Below are positions 43,589 to 51,400 of a stretch of 64,000 bases of DNA, piece after piece; the stretch's first letter is position 1; each line of letters starts with the position of its first letter. The position numbers and the translations under genes are program-made. This DNA is from JAODBJ01 sp963782465 (GTDB taxonomy: Bacteria > Actinomycetota > Acidimicrobiia > IMCC26256 > PALSA-610): assembly GCA_963782465.1 (NCBI GenBank), contig CAWAJR010000005.1, forward strand, positions 682,001 through 746,000. Reading direction: 5' to 3'. Under the pieces are notes generated by a model. The model made no database searches and was not told the origin of the DNA. It saw nothing but the letters and a program-made list of their open reading frames with translations.

Positions 43589-45606
43589 CGCTTGAAGTTG
43601 AGGTAGTACCGGCTCGGCGTCGGGCCGCGCTGGCCTTGGTACTTCGAACCGGCCGTGTCGCTGCCGTACGGGTGCTCGGCCGAAGTCGTCATCTGCAGGA
43701 AGGAGATCTGGCCGATCTTCATCCCGGGGTAGATCGCGATCGGCAGGTTTGCAACGTTCGACAATTCGAGCGTGAGGTGCCCGTCCCATCCTGCATCGAC
43801 AAATCCCGCGGTGTTCGACACGAACACACCGCCGGTTCCGGCGAGAAAGTTCTCGATCTTGCGGCCACCCGGCCGCACTTCGATGTCGAAGATCGGCTCG
43901 GACGTGCCGGTGTCGCGGACCTCGACGACTTCGTCCCAGAGCAGGTCGCCGTCGACCAGGCGCCGCAACCGCGTGAACGTCTCGCTCCCGATCGGTGTGG
44001 CATAGGTCTCGGCGAGGCGACGAAGCGTCGCGAGCCGCACGGCGTCGCGTCCGCTCCGACGTTCGATGTTGTTGAGATCGCTCGCGTTGCGATAGCCGGC
44101 CCGACGGGCCGCGGTCGCTTGGTCCAGCGCTGCCTCGTGCCTGAGTGCGACGAGAAGCTGATCGGGCAGTGGCACCGACGTCAGCAATTTGTGCTCACGG
44201 GTCGGCACGTAGATCTGGCACAACGGCAGTGTCTTCGTTGGTTTCCACGTGGACCCGGCCCGCAATCCCATCCGGCTGCACAACGCGAGCAGGTCGCCGG
44301 CGAGCCCGGCCGATGTCGTCCAGACCGAGGTGCGGGCGGGTTCACGACGGCCGTCGCCGTCGACCAGCCCATCGAAGAACGACTCGATGAGGGGGGCAGG
44401 CCATCCGAACACGACCGGAGGCACACGCTTGTTCGCGGCCCCGTCGCCCGCACCCAACCAGCCGAGCGCACTCGCGGCAAACGAGGAGCAACACGTGATC
44501 GCGCCCGGCGCGCGAGAGACGGGAAGGCCGAGACCGCGCAGCACTCGCTCGATCCGATCGAGGCGCTCCTGATTGGTGTTCGAGATCGTGAACTGGTTCC
44601 GGCGCCGGCAACCCTCGGCGACGTACATGCCCAGCATCCACGCAATCTCGACGTCGACCGCGACTCGCGCCGGAAGCCCCCAACGTGACGAACGGGTGAG
44701 CAGGCGGTCGTCGGCGTTGAGGTCGGGAACGACCTGCGCGTGCTGTGCAACATGCAGTGGGAGACGACCGCGCGCCCGGTAGTAGTCGACGTGCTTGTAG
44801 CCCTCGGCGCGGAGCGCTCGTCGCACTTCGTCGCCGCGCGTCTCGAAGGCCGACCTGATCGTCGGCCCCTCGCACACCATGTCGCGCCATGCGGCTTCCG
44901 GTATGAGGCCGACGACGTCGATTTCCGTCGCCAACGCCGGGTCGGGAACCCGGTGTGGGATCGCGACGCGGACACCGGGGCGCAGCTGACCGGTTCGGAC
45001 CTTGGCGATGTTCCCGTCGCGGTCGAGCGTGAAGAGGTTGTGGCCCGCGGTCACGCGGACCCGGCGACCGGACGCCAGGACGACCTCGTAGATCTTGTCG
45101 GCCGGCCCCTCGTACCAGCCGGTGATCGAGTGATAGTCGACCCGAAACGTTTCGGGGTCGAACGCGACGACGAAGGCGGGCATGCGCTTCGCAACGACTT
45201 CGCCGATTGGCTTCGGTCGTAGACCGTCGCCGTCGAGGACGAACACCGTCTCGCTCGCGGGCAGGCTCGAATGGATGAGCAGGCCGAGACGGCCGAGGCT
45301 CGACTTCCCTTCGAGCCGGGCGACGAGGTCGTCGGGCAGGGCCACGCGCTCCAGGGTCGACCCGAGCACGAACTCACCGGGGTGCAGGATGAACGCACCG
45401 TCGTCGCCGACCTCGACGAGTTCGGTGAGGTCCTCTTGCGGCAGCTTGGGGTCGATGTAGGGCGTGGTGTCGTTGCGGAAGACGCGGAAGAAACGGTCGA
45501 CCCGAAGGTCGACCGACGAGGGCTGCACCGCACCGTCGACAAGCGGTTCGATGACGATGCGTCCCTCGGACAACGCCTTGCGGATCGAGACGTCCGACAG
45601 GATCAT
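43585..45606 (-). CDS. dcd: dCTP deaminase precursor with an in-frame intein
   Basis: A 673-residue precursor. Extein residues 1-113 (MILSDVSIRKALSEGRIVIE ... KSSLGRLGLLIHS) and 599-673 (TAGFVDAGWDGHLTLELSN ... PSRYYLNFKR) together form a 188-residue dCTP deaminase, the normal length. The enzyme makes dUTP (or dUMP directly in the bifunctional form known from M. tuberculosis) for dTMP synthesis. The intein (114-598) splits the catalytic TAGFVDAG motif from its upstream loop, so splicing is required for activity. A TAGGCT box 6 nt before the ATG suggests a leaderless transcript. The RDD gene is coupled downstream. Confidence 0.93.
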   Translation of the reverse strand: MILSDVSIRKALSEGRIVIEPLVDGAVQPSSVDLRVDRFFRVFRNDTTPYIDPKLPQEDLTELVEVGDDGAFILHPGEFVLGSTLERVALPDDLVARLEGKSSLGRLGLLIHSSLPASETVFVLDGDGLRPKPIGEVVAKRMPAFVVAFDPETFRVDYHSITGWYEGPADKIYEVVLASGRRVRVTAGHNLFTLDRDGNIAKVRTGQLRPGVRVAIPHRVPDPALATEIDVVGLIPEAAWRDMVCEGPTIRSAFETRGDEVRRALRAEGYKHVDYYRARGRLPLHVAQHAQVVPDLNADDRLLTRSSRWGLPARVAVDVEIAWMLGMYVAEGCRRRNQFTISNTNQERLDRIERVLRGLGLPVSRAPGAITCCSSFAASALGWLGAGDGAANKRVPPVVFGWPAPLIESFFDGLVDGDGRREPARTSVWTTSAGLAGDLLALCSRMGLRAGSTWKPTKTLPLCQIYVPTREHKLLTSVPLPDQLLVALRHEAALDQATAARRAGYRNASDLNNIERRSGRDAVRLATLRRLAETYATPIGSETFTRLRRLVDGDLLWDEVVEVRDTGTSEPIFDIEVRPGGRKIENFLAGTGGVFVSNTAGFVDAGWDGHLTLELSNVANLPIAIYPGMKIGQISFLQMTTSAEHPYGSDTAGSKYQGQRGPTPSRYYLNFKR
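43813..45267 (-). mobile_element. Intein with LAGLIDADG homing endonuclease in dcd
   Basis: A 485-residue intein (precursor residues 114-598) starting with Ser1 (SLPASETVFVLDGDG, block A) and block B VTAGHNLF near 185-192. The homing endonuclease has both dodecapeptides, LGMYVAEG at 325-332 and FFDGLVDGDG at 410-419, each with its acidic catalytic residue. Block F is EPIFDIEVRPGGRKIENFLAG and block G ends GVFVSN, with Asn as last residue and Thr as the +1 nucleophile; the usual penultimate His is Ser. A helix-turn-helix-like stretch (LDQATAARRAGYRNASDLNN, about 494-513) may help target recognition. Boundaries follow from the uninterrupted dcd sequence and are certain to within a residue or two. 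Confidence 0.9.
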
Positions 45607-45612
45607 GCGGGG

Positions 45613-45618
45613 AGCCTA
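45613..45618 (-). promoter_or_regulatory. -10-like box TAGGCT for dcd
   Basis: TAGGCT on the minus strand ends 6 nt before the dcd ATG; no ribosome site is present, in line with a leaderless transcript. Confidence 0.4.
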
Positions 45619-45673
45619 GGCAACGGGACCGGCGCCGGGCGGAAGCCCCTTTGGTAGCCTCGCCGACCGCTCC

Positions 45674-45744
45674 GCGGGTGTAGTTCAGCGGCAGAACATC
45701 AGCTTCCCAAGCTGAGAACGCGAGTTCGATTCTCGTCACCCGCT
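45674..45744 (+). tRNA. tRNA-Gly (anticodon CCC)
   Basis: A 71-nt cloverleaf: acceptor GCGGGTG pairs with CACCCGC, anticodon stem TCAGC/GCTGA encloses TTCCCAA (anticodon CCC), T arm CGAGTTCGATTCTCG. Discriminator T; CCA not encoded. Confidence 0.95.
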
Positions 45745-45888
45745 CTCCTCAAAGGCCCAGGTTTCGCGTGTTTCGCCGGCGTGGGCTTCGCTGGCGTCGG
45801 GTTCCATCGCGCGTCCCTCGCGCGGCGCCGTCACGCACCACCGAGGGCGTACCGCCAGATGCGCTGACGAGTACTTCGACCCTGGCCG

Positions 45889-46419
45889 GTGTCGTCGAAG
45901 CGCTCCATGCTCGTCGGAGTGATCAGGCGTCAGCAGCAGGAAGTGCGCTCGGGTGGCCGTCGTGCTCGGTTGCCTCCGCGCTGGTTCGTCGTGTCGTTCT
46001 GGCACGCGCATCGTGCAGTCGTGAAGGCGACGCGCGGCCGCTTCGGCTTGTGGCGCCCCAAGCCGGGCGGCTGGGGTGCGCTCCGTCTCACGGCCGTCGG
46101 GCGGCGCACCGGCCAACCCCGCGCCGTCCTCCTCGGCTACATCGAAGACGGCGACAACCTGGTCGTCCTCGCGATGAACGGCTGGGCCCCGGCCGAGCCG
46201 GCCTGGTGGCTGAACCTGCAGGCTCATCCGGGCACCGCCGTGCAGACGCGCGACGGCGTGCGGAACGTGCGTGCTCACGCGGCCCAAGGCGCGGAGCGGG
46301 ACCGGCTCTGGTCGCGCTGGGCCGGCGTCGACAAGAACCTTGCCGCGTACGCGGCCCGCCGGCCCGGCGAGACGGCGGTCGTCGTCCTCGAGCCATCCCG
46401 GCCGGGCGGTCAGCCGTAG
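45889..46419 (+). CDS. F420/deazaflavin-dependent nitroreductase-family protein
   Basis: Up to 176 residues. The core (PPRWFVVSFWHAHRAVVKAT, GGWGALRLTAVGRRTGQPRA, VLAMNGWAPAEPAWWLNLQA, HPGTAVQTRDG) is the Ddn/deazaflavin-dependent split-barrel family that uses cofactor F420 in mycobacteria and relatives; the AEPAWWLNL and GRRTG motifs are cofactor-side residues. The start is uncertain: the GTG at 45889 and the ATG at 45907 both precede the fold, and neither has a good ribosome site. It lies after tRNA-Gly and ends in a hairpin. Confidence 0.8.
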   Translation: MSSKRSMLVGVIRRQQQEVRSGGRRARLPPRWFVVSFWHAHRAVVKATRGRFGLWRPKPGGWGALRLTAVGRRTGQPRAVLLGYIEDGDNLVVLAMNGWAPAEPAWWLNLQAHPGTAVQTRDGVRNVRAHAAQGAERDRLWSRWAGVDKNLAAYAARRPGETAVVVLEPSRPGGQP

Positions 46420-46421
46420 GT

Positions 46422-46440
46422 CGCGCGACTCGCTCGCGCG
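46422..46440. terminator. Hairpin between convergent genes
   Basis: Inverted repeat CGCGCGA-5 nt-TCGCGCG, starting 3 nt after the nitroreductase stop and before the stop of the convergent lipoprotein gene. Confidence 0.45.
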
Positions 46441-46475
46441 TGTCGAGTCCCCGAACCCGGTCGCCGGAGCGGCGG

Positions 46476-46865
46476 TCAGGGCGCGGGCGCGGCCACCGCA
46501 ATCGCGTGGCACACGTAGTCGGCGCGGGTCGTGGTGTTTGCCCTGACAACGACGTTGATGCTCGCCGCGCACTTCTCCGCGGCAGGCCCTCCCGGCTGCC
46601 CGGAAAGCCCACCGATCACCGAGTACGACCCGGCCGGAAGCGTCACCCGGTACTTCCCGTCGGCGCCGACCCGCACCGTGTGCCCGGCGCCGTTGCCGTG
46701 CACGTCTGCACCGGCCTTGGCAAAGTTCAAGCCGCCGCGTTGGAGATCGGCCGCCGGCGAGGCCGGCAGCCGGAAGTACCCGTCGACCACGCCGCGCGAC
46801 TGCGAGTGGCCGCATCCCGCGGCGAGCAGCGCAACGATCACGATCGCCGTGCCCAGCCTTCGCAC
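46476..46865 (-). CDS. Lipoprotein with carboxypeptidase-regulatory-like domain
   Basis: A 129-residue predicted lipoprotein: VRRLGTAIVIVALLAAGC ends with lipobox LAAGC. The mature part has VHGNGAGHTVRVGADGKYRV then TLPAGSYSVIGGLSG, the beta-sandwich pattern of CarboxypepD_reg/CNA-B-like domains, plus two Cys. The GTG at 46865 has GGGCAG upstream and starts the signal peptide; an upstream Met at 46964 lies in the promoter area of the next gene. Likely a cell-surface binding or structural protein; no known partner. Confidence 0.6.
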   Translation of the reverse strand: MRRLGTAIVIVALLAAGCGHSQSRGVVDGYFRLPASPAADLQRGGLNFAKAGADVHGNGAGHTVRVGADGKYRVTLPAGSYSVIGGLSGQPGGPAAEKCAASINVVVRANTTTRADYVCHAIAVAAPAP

Positions 46866-46945
46866 CTGCCCACAGTGCCCGCGCGGACGCGAGTGGCGCC
46901 ACCCGCGACACGCCGTTCGAAACCGGTCGCCGGGGAGCGAACCGA

Positions 46946-46980
46946 TTGACTGTTCACCAGGCATGCTAGTATGCTAGCAT
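46946..46980 (+). promoter_or_regulatory. Promoter and repeat operator of the RHH-VOC-methyltransferase cassette
   Basis: TTGACT (46946-46951), 18 nt spacer, TATGCT (46970-46975), with the start codon at 46987. The -10 box is embedded in two direct copies of ATGCTAG (46963-46969 and 46971-46977), the second forming the palindrome TGCTAGCA. Repeated short sites over a promoter are the usual operators of ribbon-helix-helix proteins, and the first gene of the cassette encodes one. Confidence 0.55.
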
Positions 46981-46986
46981 CAGCGC

Positions 46987-47175
46987 GTGAGCGACGACCG
47001 CGCAGATGAGGACCAGGTCAAGCAGTTCAACGTGTACCTGCCGGTGTCGCTGATCAAGCAGGTCAAGCACCACGCGATCGAGACCGGCTCATCGCTCTCG
47101 GCACTCGTCGCCGCGGCGTTGCGCGCGTACCTCGACGACGACCAACCATCCCGCTCGTCGCGGAAGGAGCGATGA
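46987..47175 (+). CDS. Ribbon-helix-helix (CopG/Arc-like) regulator
   Basis: A 62-residue protein: QVKQFNVYLPVSLIKQVKHH then AIETGSSLSALVAAALRAYL, a single RHH fold in which the beta strand (KQFNVYLP) would contact DNA. Starts with GTG at 46987, only about 6 nt after the -10 region. No toxin lies next to it, so it is not an obvious antitoxin; the neighbours are a VOC protein and a methyltransferase, which it probably controls together with itself. Confidence 0.75.
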   Translation: MSDDRADEDQVKQFNVYLPVSLIKQVKHHAIETGSSLSALVAAALRAYLDDDQPSRSSRKER

Positions 47176-47176
47176 C

Positions 47177-47521
47177 ATGACCACCGAGGGCATCGAGGCC
47201 GTGTTCCTCGAAACCCACAACTGGGGCAAGGCCGCGAGGTTCTTCCAGGCACTGGGCTACGAGCTCGAGTTCGAAACGGATCACCACTCCGGCCAGCTCC
47301 GACTCGGAGAGGGCCCGACGGTGTTCATCGCGGAGGTGCCCCCCGATCAGGCGACCGACGCTCGGATCGTGCTGCGCGTCGCCGACGCCGACGCGTTCCG
47401 CGGCACTCCCGAGATCGAGGTCGTGTCGCCGTTCGAAGAAACGCACTGGGGCACGAAACAGATGGTGGTGCGTGACCCCGACGGCCGTTTGTGGAACCTG
47501 CAGGCTCCCGGTCGTGGCTGA
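47177..47521 (+). CDS. VOC-family (glyoxalase/bleomycin resistance-like) protein
   Basis: A 114-residue single VOC module: GIEAVFLETHNWGKAARFFQ, ALGYELEFETDHHSGQLRLG, then KQMVVRDPDGRLWNLQAPG, with the classic DPDG turn before the last strand. Metal ligands of VOC enzymes (His/Glu) are only partly evident (FLETHNW, His-His in DHHSG, near LWNLQ), so it may be a binding protein or an isomerase/dioxygenase. It starts 1 nt after the RHH stop and overlaps the methyltransferase by 8 nt. Confidence 0.75.
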   Translation: MTTEGIEAVFLETHNWGKAARFFQALGYELEFETDHHSGQLRLGEGPTVFIAEVPPDQATDARIVLRVADADAFRGTPEIEVVSPFEETHWGTKQMVVRDPDGRLWNLQAPGRG

Positions 47522-48356
47522 ACCGGACAGCACGGCCGTGCGCGTCGCGCTCTGGCGGGCGATGCACGTCCTCGTCGATGCACCGCCGCACGTACTGGTC
47601 GACGAGCTGGGCTTGCGTCTCGTCGCGCCCGACGACGACTGGCGGGCCCGGCCCGATATGGACCCGGCGTGGACAGGCCCATTTCGCGCCGGCATGGTGG
47701 CCCGCGCCCGATTCGTCGAGGATCTCGTCGCCGACCGCGCGGCCGGCGGCGTCACGCAGTACGTGCTGCTCGGCGCGGGGCTCGACACGTACGCGCAGCG
47801 CCGGCCACTCGGCGCATCGCGGCTGCACGTGTACGAGATCGATCAGCCGGAGCACCAGCGATGGAAGCGCGAGCGCCTCGCCGCGCTCGGGTACGCCGAA
47901 AGCGAGTGGCTGCGCTTCGTTCCCGTCGACTTCGAGTCGGGCACCTCGTGGTGGGACGAGCTGACTGCAGCGGGCTTCGATGCCGGGCAGCCCGCGATCG
48001 TCGCCTCCACCGGCGTGTCGATGTACCTGACGAAGTCGGCAACCGCGGCGACACTGCGCCAGGTCGCGCAGCTTCCGCCGGGATCGACGCTCGTCATGAC
48101 GTTCCTCCTCCCGACCGAGCTCGTCGACGAGGCCGACCGCCCCGCCTATGAAACCGCTCAGGAGGGCGCACGCCGCTCGGGTACGCCGTTCATCAGCCTC
48201 TACACACCCGACGAGATGCTGACGCTCGCGCACGACGCCGGGTTCGCGCGCGCCGAGCACATCTCGTCGAACGAGCTCGCGGCCCGCTACTTCGCCTGCC
48301 GCACCGACGGCCTCCGTCCGTCGAGCGGAGAAGACTTCGTCGTTGCAACGCGCTGA
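47514..48356 (+). CDS. Class I SAM-dependent methyltransferase (LCM/TIGR00027-like)
   Basis: A 280-residue methyltransferase of the leucine-carboxyl-methyltransferase-like group common in mycobacteria. Motif I is TQYVLLGAGLDTYAQR near residue 80, then RLHVYEIDQPEHQRWKRERL and PAIVASTGVSMYLTKSATA. The family methylates unknown small molecules, often in secondary metabolism. The GTG at 47514 overlaps the VOC stop by 8 nt; a longer frame would be inside VOC. The gene ends before a strong hairpin. Confidence 0.82.
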   Translation: MAEPDSTAVRVALWRAMHVLVDAPPHVLVDELGLRLVAPDDDWRARPDMDPAWTGPFRAGMVARARFVEDLVADRAAGGVTQYVLLGAGLDTYAQRRPLGASRLHVYEIDQPEHQRWKRERLAALGYAESEWLRFVPVDFESGTSWWDELTAAGFDAGQPAIVASTGVSMYLTKSATAATLRQVAQLPPGSTLVMTFLLPTELVDEADRPAYETAQEGARRSGTPFISLYTPDEMLTLAHDAGFARAEHISSNELAARYFACRTDGLRPSSGEDFVVATR

Positions 48357-48408
48357 GCGCGAAACGACACTTGTCGCCTGCGCCGCAGATGGCGCGCCAT
48401 CGCGCGGT

Positions 48409-48438
48409 GAGGGGCCGGTGCTTTCGCACCGGCCCCTC
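48409..48438 (+). terminator. Strong hairpin terminator after the methyltransferase
   Basis: Perfect 13-bp arms (48409-48421 and 48426-48438) with TTTC loop, followed by GTTACG. It lies between convergent genes. Confidence 0.65.
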
Positions 48439-48463
48439 GTTACGTGCGCAGCATCGTCACCGC

Positions 48464-51400
48464 TCAGAGGGCGCGCACCACGAACCCGCCGGTCACGACG
48501 TCGGCGTCGACGTTGAGTGCAACGGTGCCGTTGGGCGCCTTTACGGTGAGCTTCACGTGATCGGGTGCCGTGCCGCGGCCGTCGGTGACCGCGATGGTCA
48601 TGGTCGCGCCCCGCCGGCTGTCGAGCACGCCGGTCGTACTCCAACTCGCCGTCGATCCCGAGAGCCGGAAGTTGTTGACGCCCAGACCGCCCACGAAGGT
48701 GTGCCGGCCGCGAGCGTCGGCGTACCGGCCGCTCACGGTCCCCACCTTCTTGCCGAAGAACGGGATGACGAGCGCACCGACCCCGACCCCGCCCTTGAGC
48801 GTCCCGCCGCCGAAGACGAACGCGTTACGCGTGCTCGCGTCCTCGACGACGAGATCCGCGGTTGCGTGCGCGACGCCGCCGTCGTCGTCGGTCGCGGTCA
48901 CCGCGATCGTGTACGAGCCGGCCGCGTCGTAACGGTGCGATCCGGTGCAACCGGGCGCCGGCGGCGAGCCGTCACCCCAGTCGACGGTGCACGTCACGGC
49001 GTCGGAAGCACCGGGGTCGGTCACCGTCGTCTGCAGCTGCACGGTCGAACCCGCCGCCACCGACGTTCCCGTCGCCGGCGCGTCAACCCGCACTGCGGGC
49101 GCGGCGTTCTCGACAGTCAGAGTCGCCGTGCCCGACGCAGTGCTGGTTCCATCCGTCGCGGTCAGCGTGAGCTGCGCGCTCGCGTCGTCGGTGCAACGGA
49201 CCGTCGTTGCCAGCGCGGCCGTATCCGCGATCGTGCAGTGCGGGTCGTCGACCGCCCAGGTGGTGGTGAGCGGGCCGAGCCACCCGACGCGCTGCCGCTG
49301 AGTGCGATCGCGCTGCCCTCGACGCCGCTGACGTCGCCGCCCGGGTCCGCCGTCACCGGATCGGCCGGCGGCGAAGCGACGTCGTCGTCGTTCACGCGGG
49401 CCGGCTGCCTGTCGCCGAACAACACCGTGCGACCGGCGCTGTCGACCGCGTCACCGAACGCGAGGCGGAACGTCTCCACCGGCAGGTCCTCGGCAACCGT
49501 GTCGCCGACGACCTGCGCGGTGACCGAGCCGTCCGTCGTGGCCGCGTCGAACGACAGCGTGCCGTTCGCCCCTTCCACATCGCCGGGGATCTCGGCGGTA
49601 CCGGCGGCGATCGACCACGGGACCTGCACGGTCTCACCCGCTGGTGGGGCCGTGATCGACACGTCGAAGGTTGCCGGCGTCGTGCCGGTGTCGCCCTCCG
49701 CAACGGTGGGGCTCTTCGTGTTCACGACGAGCGGTTCGTCGTCGTGGATCGTGATCGTCGCACCGGCCGTCCCGAGCGTTGCGTTGACCGGGTCGGCCAG
49801 CGTGAGGCGCAACGTCTCGTCGGGTTCCATCTGCGTGTCGCCATGCACGGCGACGTGGACCTTCGCTTCCGTTGCGCCGGCCGGGATCGTCACCTCACCG
49901 CTCGCCGGCGAATAGTCGCCGGGCGCGGCGGCCGTCCCGTCGGCGGTCGCGTATTGCACCGTCACGTCGTACGCGCTCGGCGCCGACAGCGACACGGTCG
50001 CGACTGCGTCGGTGAGGCTCGTGTCGCCCTCGTTCACCGTCGTGCCGGTGATACTCACTGCCGGCGGCGGGTCGTCGTCGACGATCGTGCCGACCGCGGT
50101 GTCGCGCGTTACCTGCACGCCGTGGTCGATGGACACGATGCGGAATGACACCGTGCGGTCGGGCTCGTCGAGCGCGTTGTCGGTCACCGATGCGGGAACG
50201 TCGACCGAGGTAGCACCCTTCGCGATGGTCGCCGTTCCCGTCGCCCCGCCCTCCATCGCCCACGTGACCGTGAGGTCGTCGGGTGCAGGGTCGGTCAACG
50301 TGACGGTGAACGCACCACCCGCCGACTCGCCGATCTGCGCGTCGGCGACGGACGCGTGAACCCACTGGTCGGGTCGCGTCCAGGCCGGGTCGTCGACCGG
50401 GCGAACGAGCGCGAGCCCGTTCCAGTTCGATGACGACGCGGCGACGACATGGCCGGCAACCTGCGGCTGACCGATGCCGGGCACCGCGGTCGCGCTGCTC
50501 GCGATCCCTGCACCACCGAAGACGTTGTCGCCCCATACGAGCATCGAGCCGTCGGCGCGCACCGCGAAAAGGTGGTTGCTGTCGTCCATGTCGATGTCGA
50601 CGACGGGCGGGCCGCGGGGAGCGTGACCGGCGTCGGGGTCAGCACTTCCTGGTTCTGGGTCGCGCCGATGACGTCGAGGCTGAAGTTGAGATTGCGGCCC
50701 CACACGAGAACGGTGCCGTCGTCCTTCAGCGCCGCACCGGTCGACGACCCGGCGGCGACGTCGACGACACCGCTGTTCGGGCCGAGGTGCATCATCTGCT
50801 TCGGGGTCGCGAGCTCGACGGTGTTGCCGCCGCTCGTACCCCGGTCGAGCACGTACGACAAGCCACACGCCCACACCGAGCCGTCGGCCTTGCGAGCCAT
50901 GGCCCAGCTCGACGTCGCGACGAGCTGCACGACACCGTTGCCGAACAACGGCTCGGGCAGAGCACGGTTCGACTTCTGGCCGGTGCTCGCGCCGGAGCAG
51001 ATACGCGTGCCCCACGTTCGGACCGTGCCGTCGTCCATCAGCGCGAACGACGTGCTGTCGCCGTTCTCGACGCTCGCGACACCCATGAGCGGGTTGCCGC
51101 TCTCGTCGACGACGACGGCAGGGGCGGCCCGTTGGCCGACCGACGAACCGTCGCCGACCTGGCCGTTGCCGTTGTCGCCCCAGCCGACGACCGTACCGTC
51201 GCCGCGGCGGGCGAGCACCGTGCCCTGGCTCGCCGAGAGTTGCGTGACCCCCGCGAGGGCACCGGTCCCGCCGATCCCGCTGACGGTTACCGGCGTGCGC
51301 GACGTGATCCCCGTGTTGTTGCCGAGGTTGCCGTAGTTGTTCAGGCCCCACGACCGCACGCTGCCATCGGGCATCACCGCGTAACCGGTCGCGTGCGCGC

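Noticed and set aside
43501..44688. Plus-strand frame opposite the dcd intein
   Set aside because: Arg-rich antisense frame with no recognisable domain; the intein on the minus strand explains codon structure.
43813..45267. Free-standing homing endonuclease gene interrupting dcd (disruption)
   Set aside because: The insertion is in frame on both sides with intein blocks A, B, F and G, so it is an intein rather than a gene-breaking insertion.
46987..47521. Toxin-antitoxin pair
   Set aside because: The RHH protein is not followed by a toxin; the second gene is a clear VOC fold.
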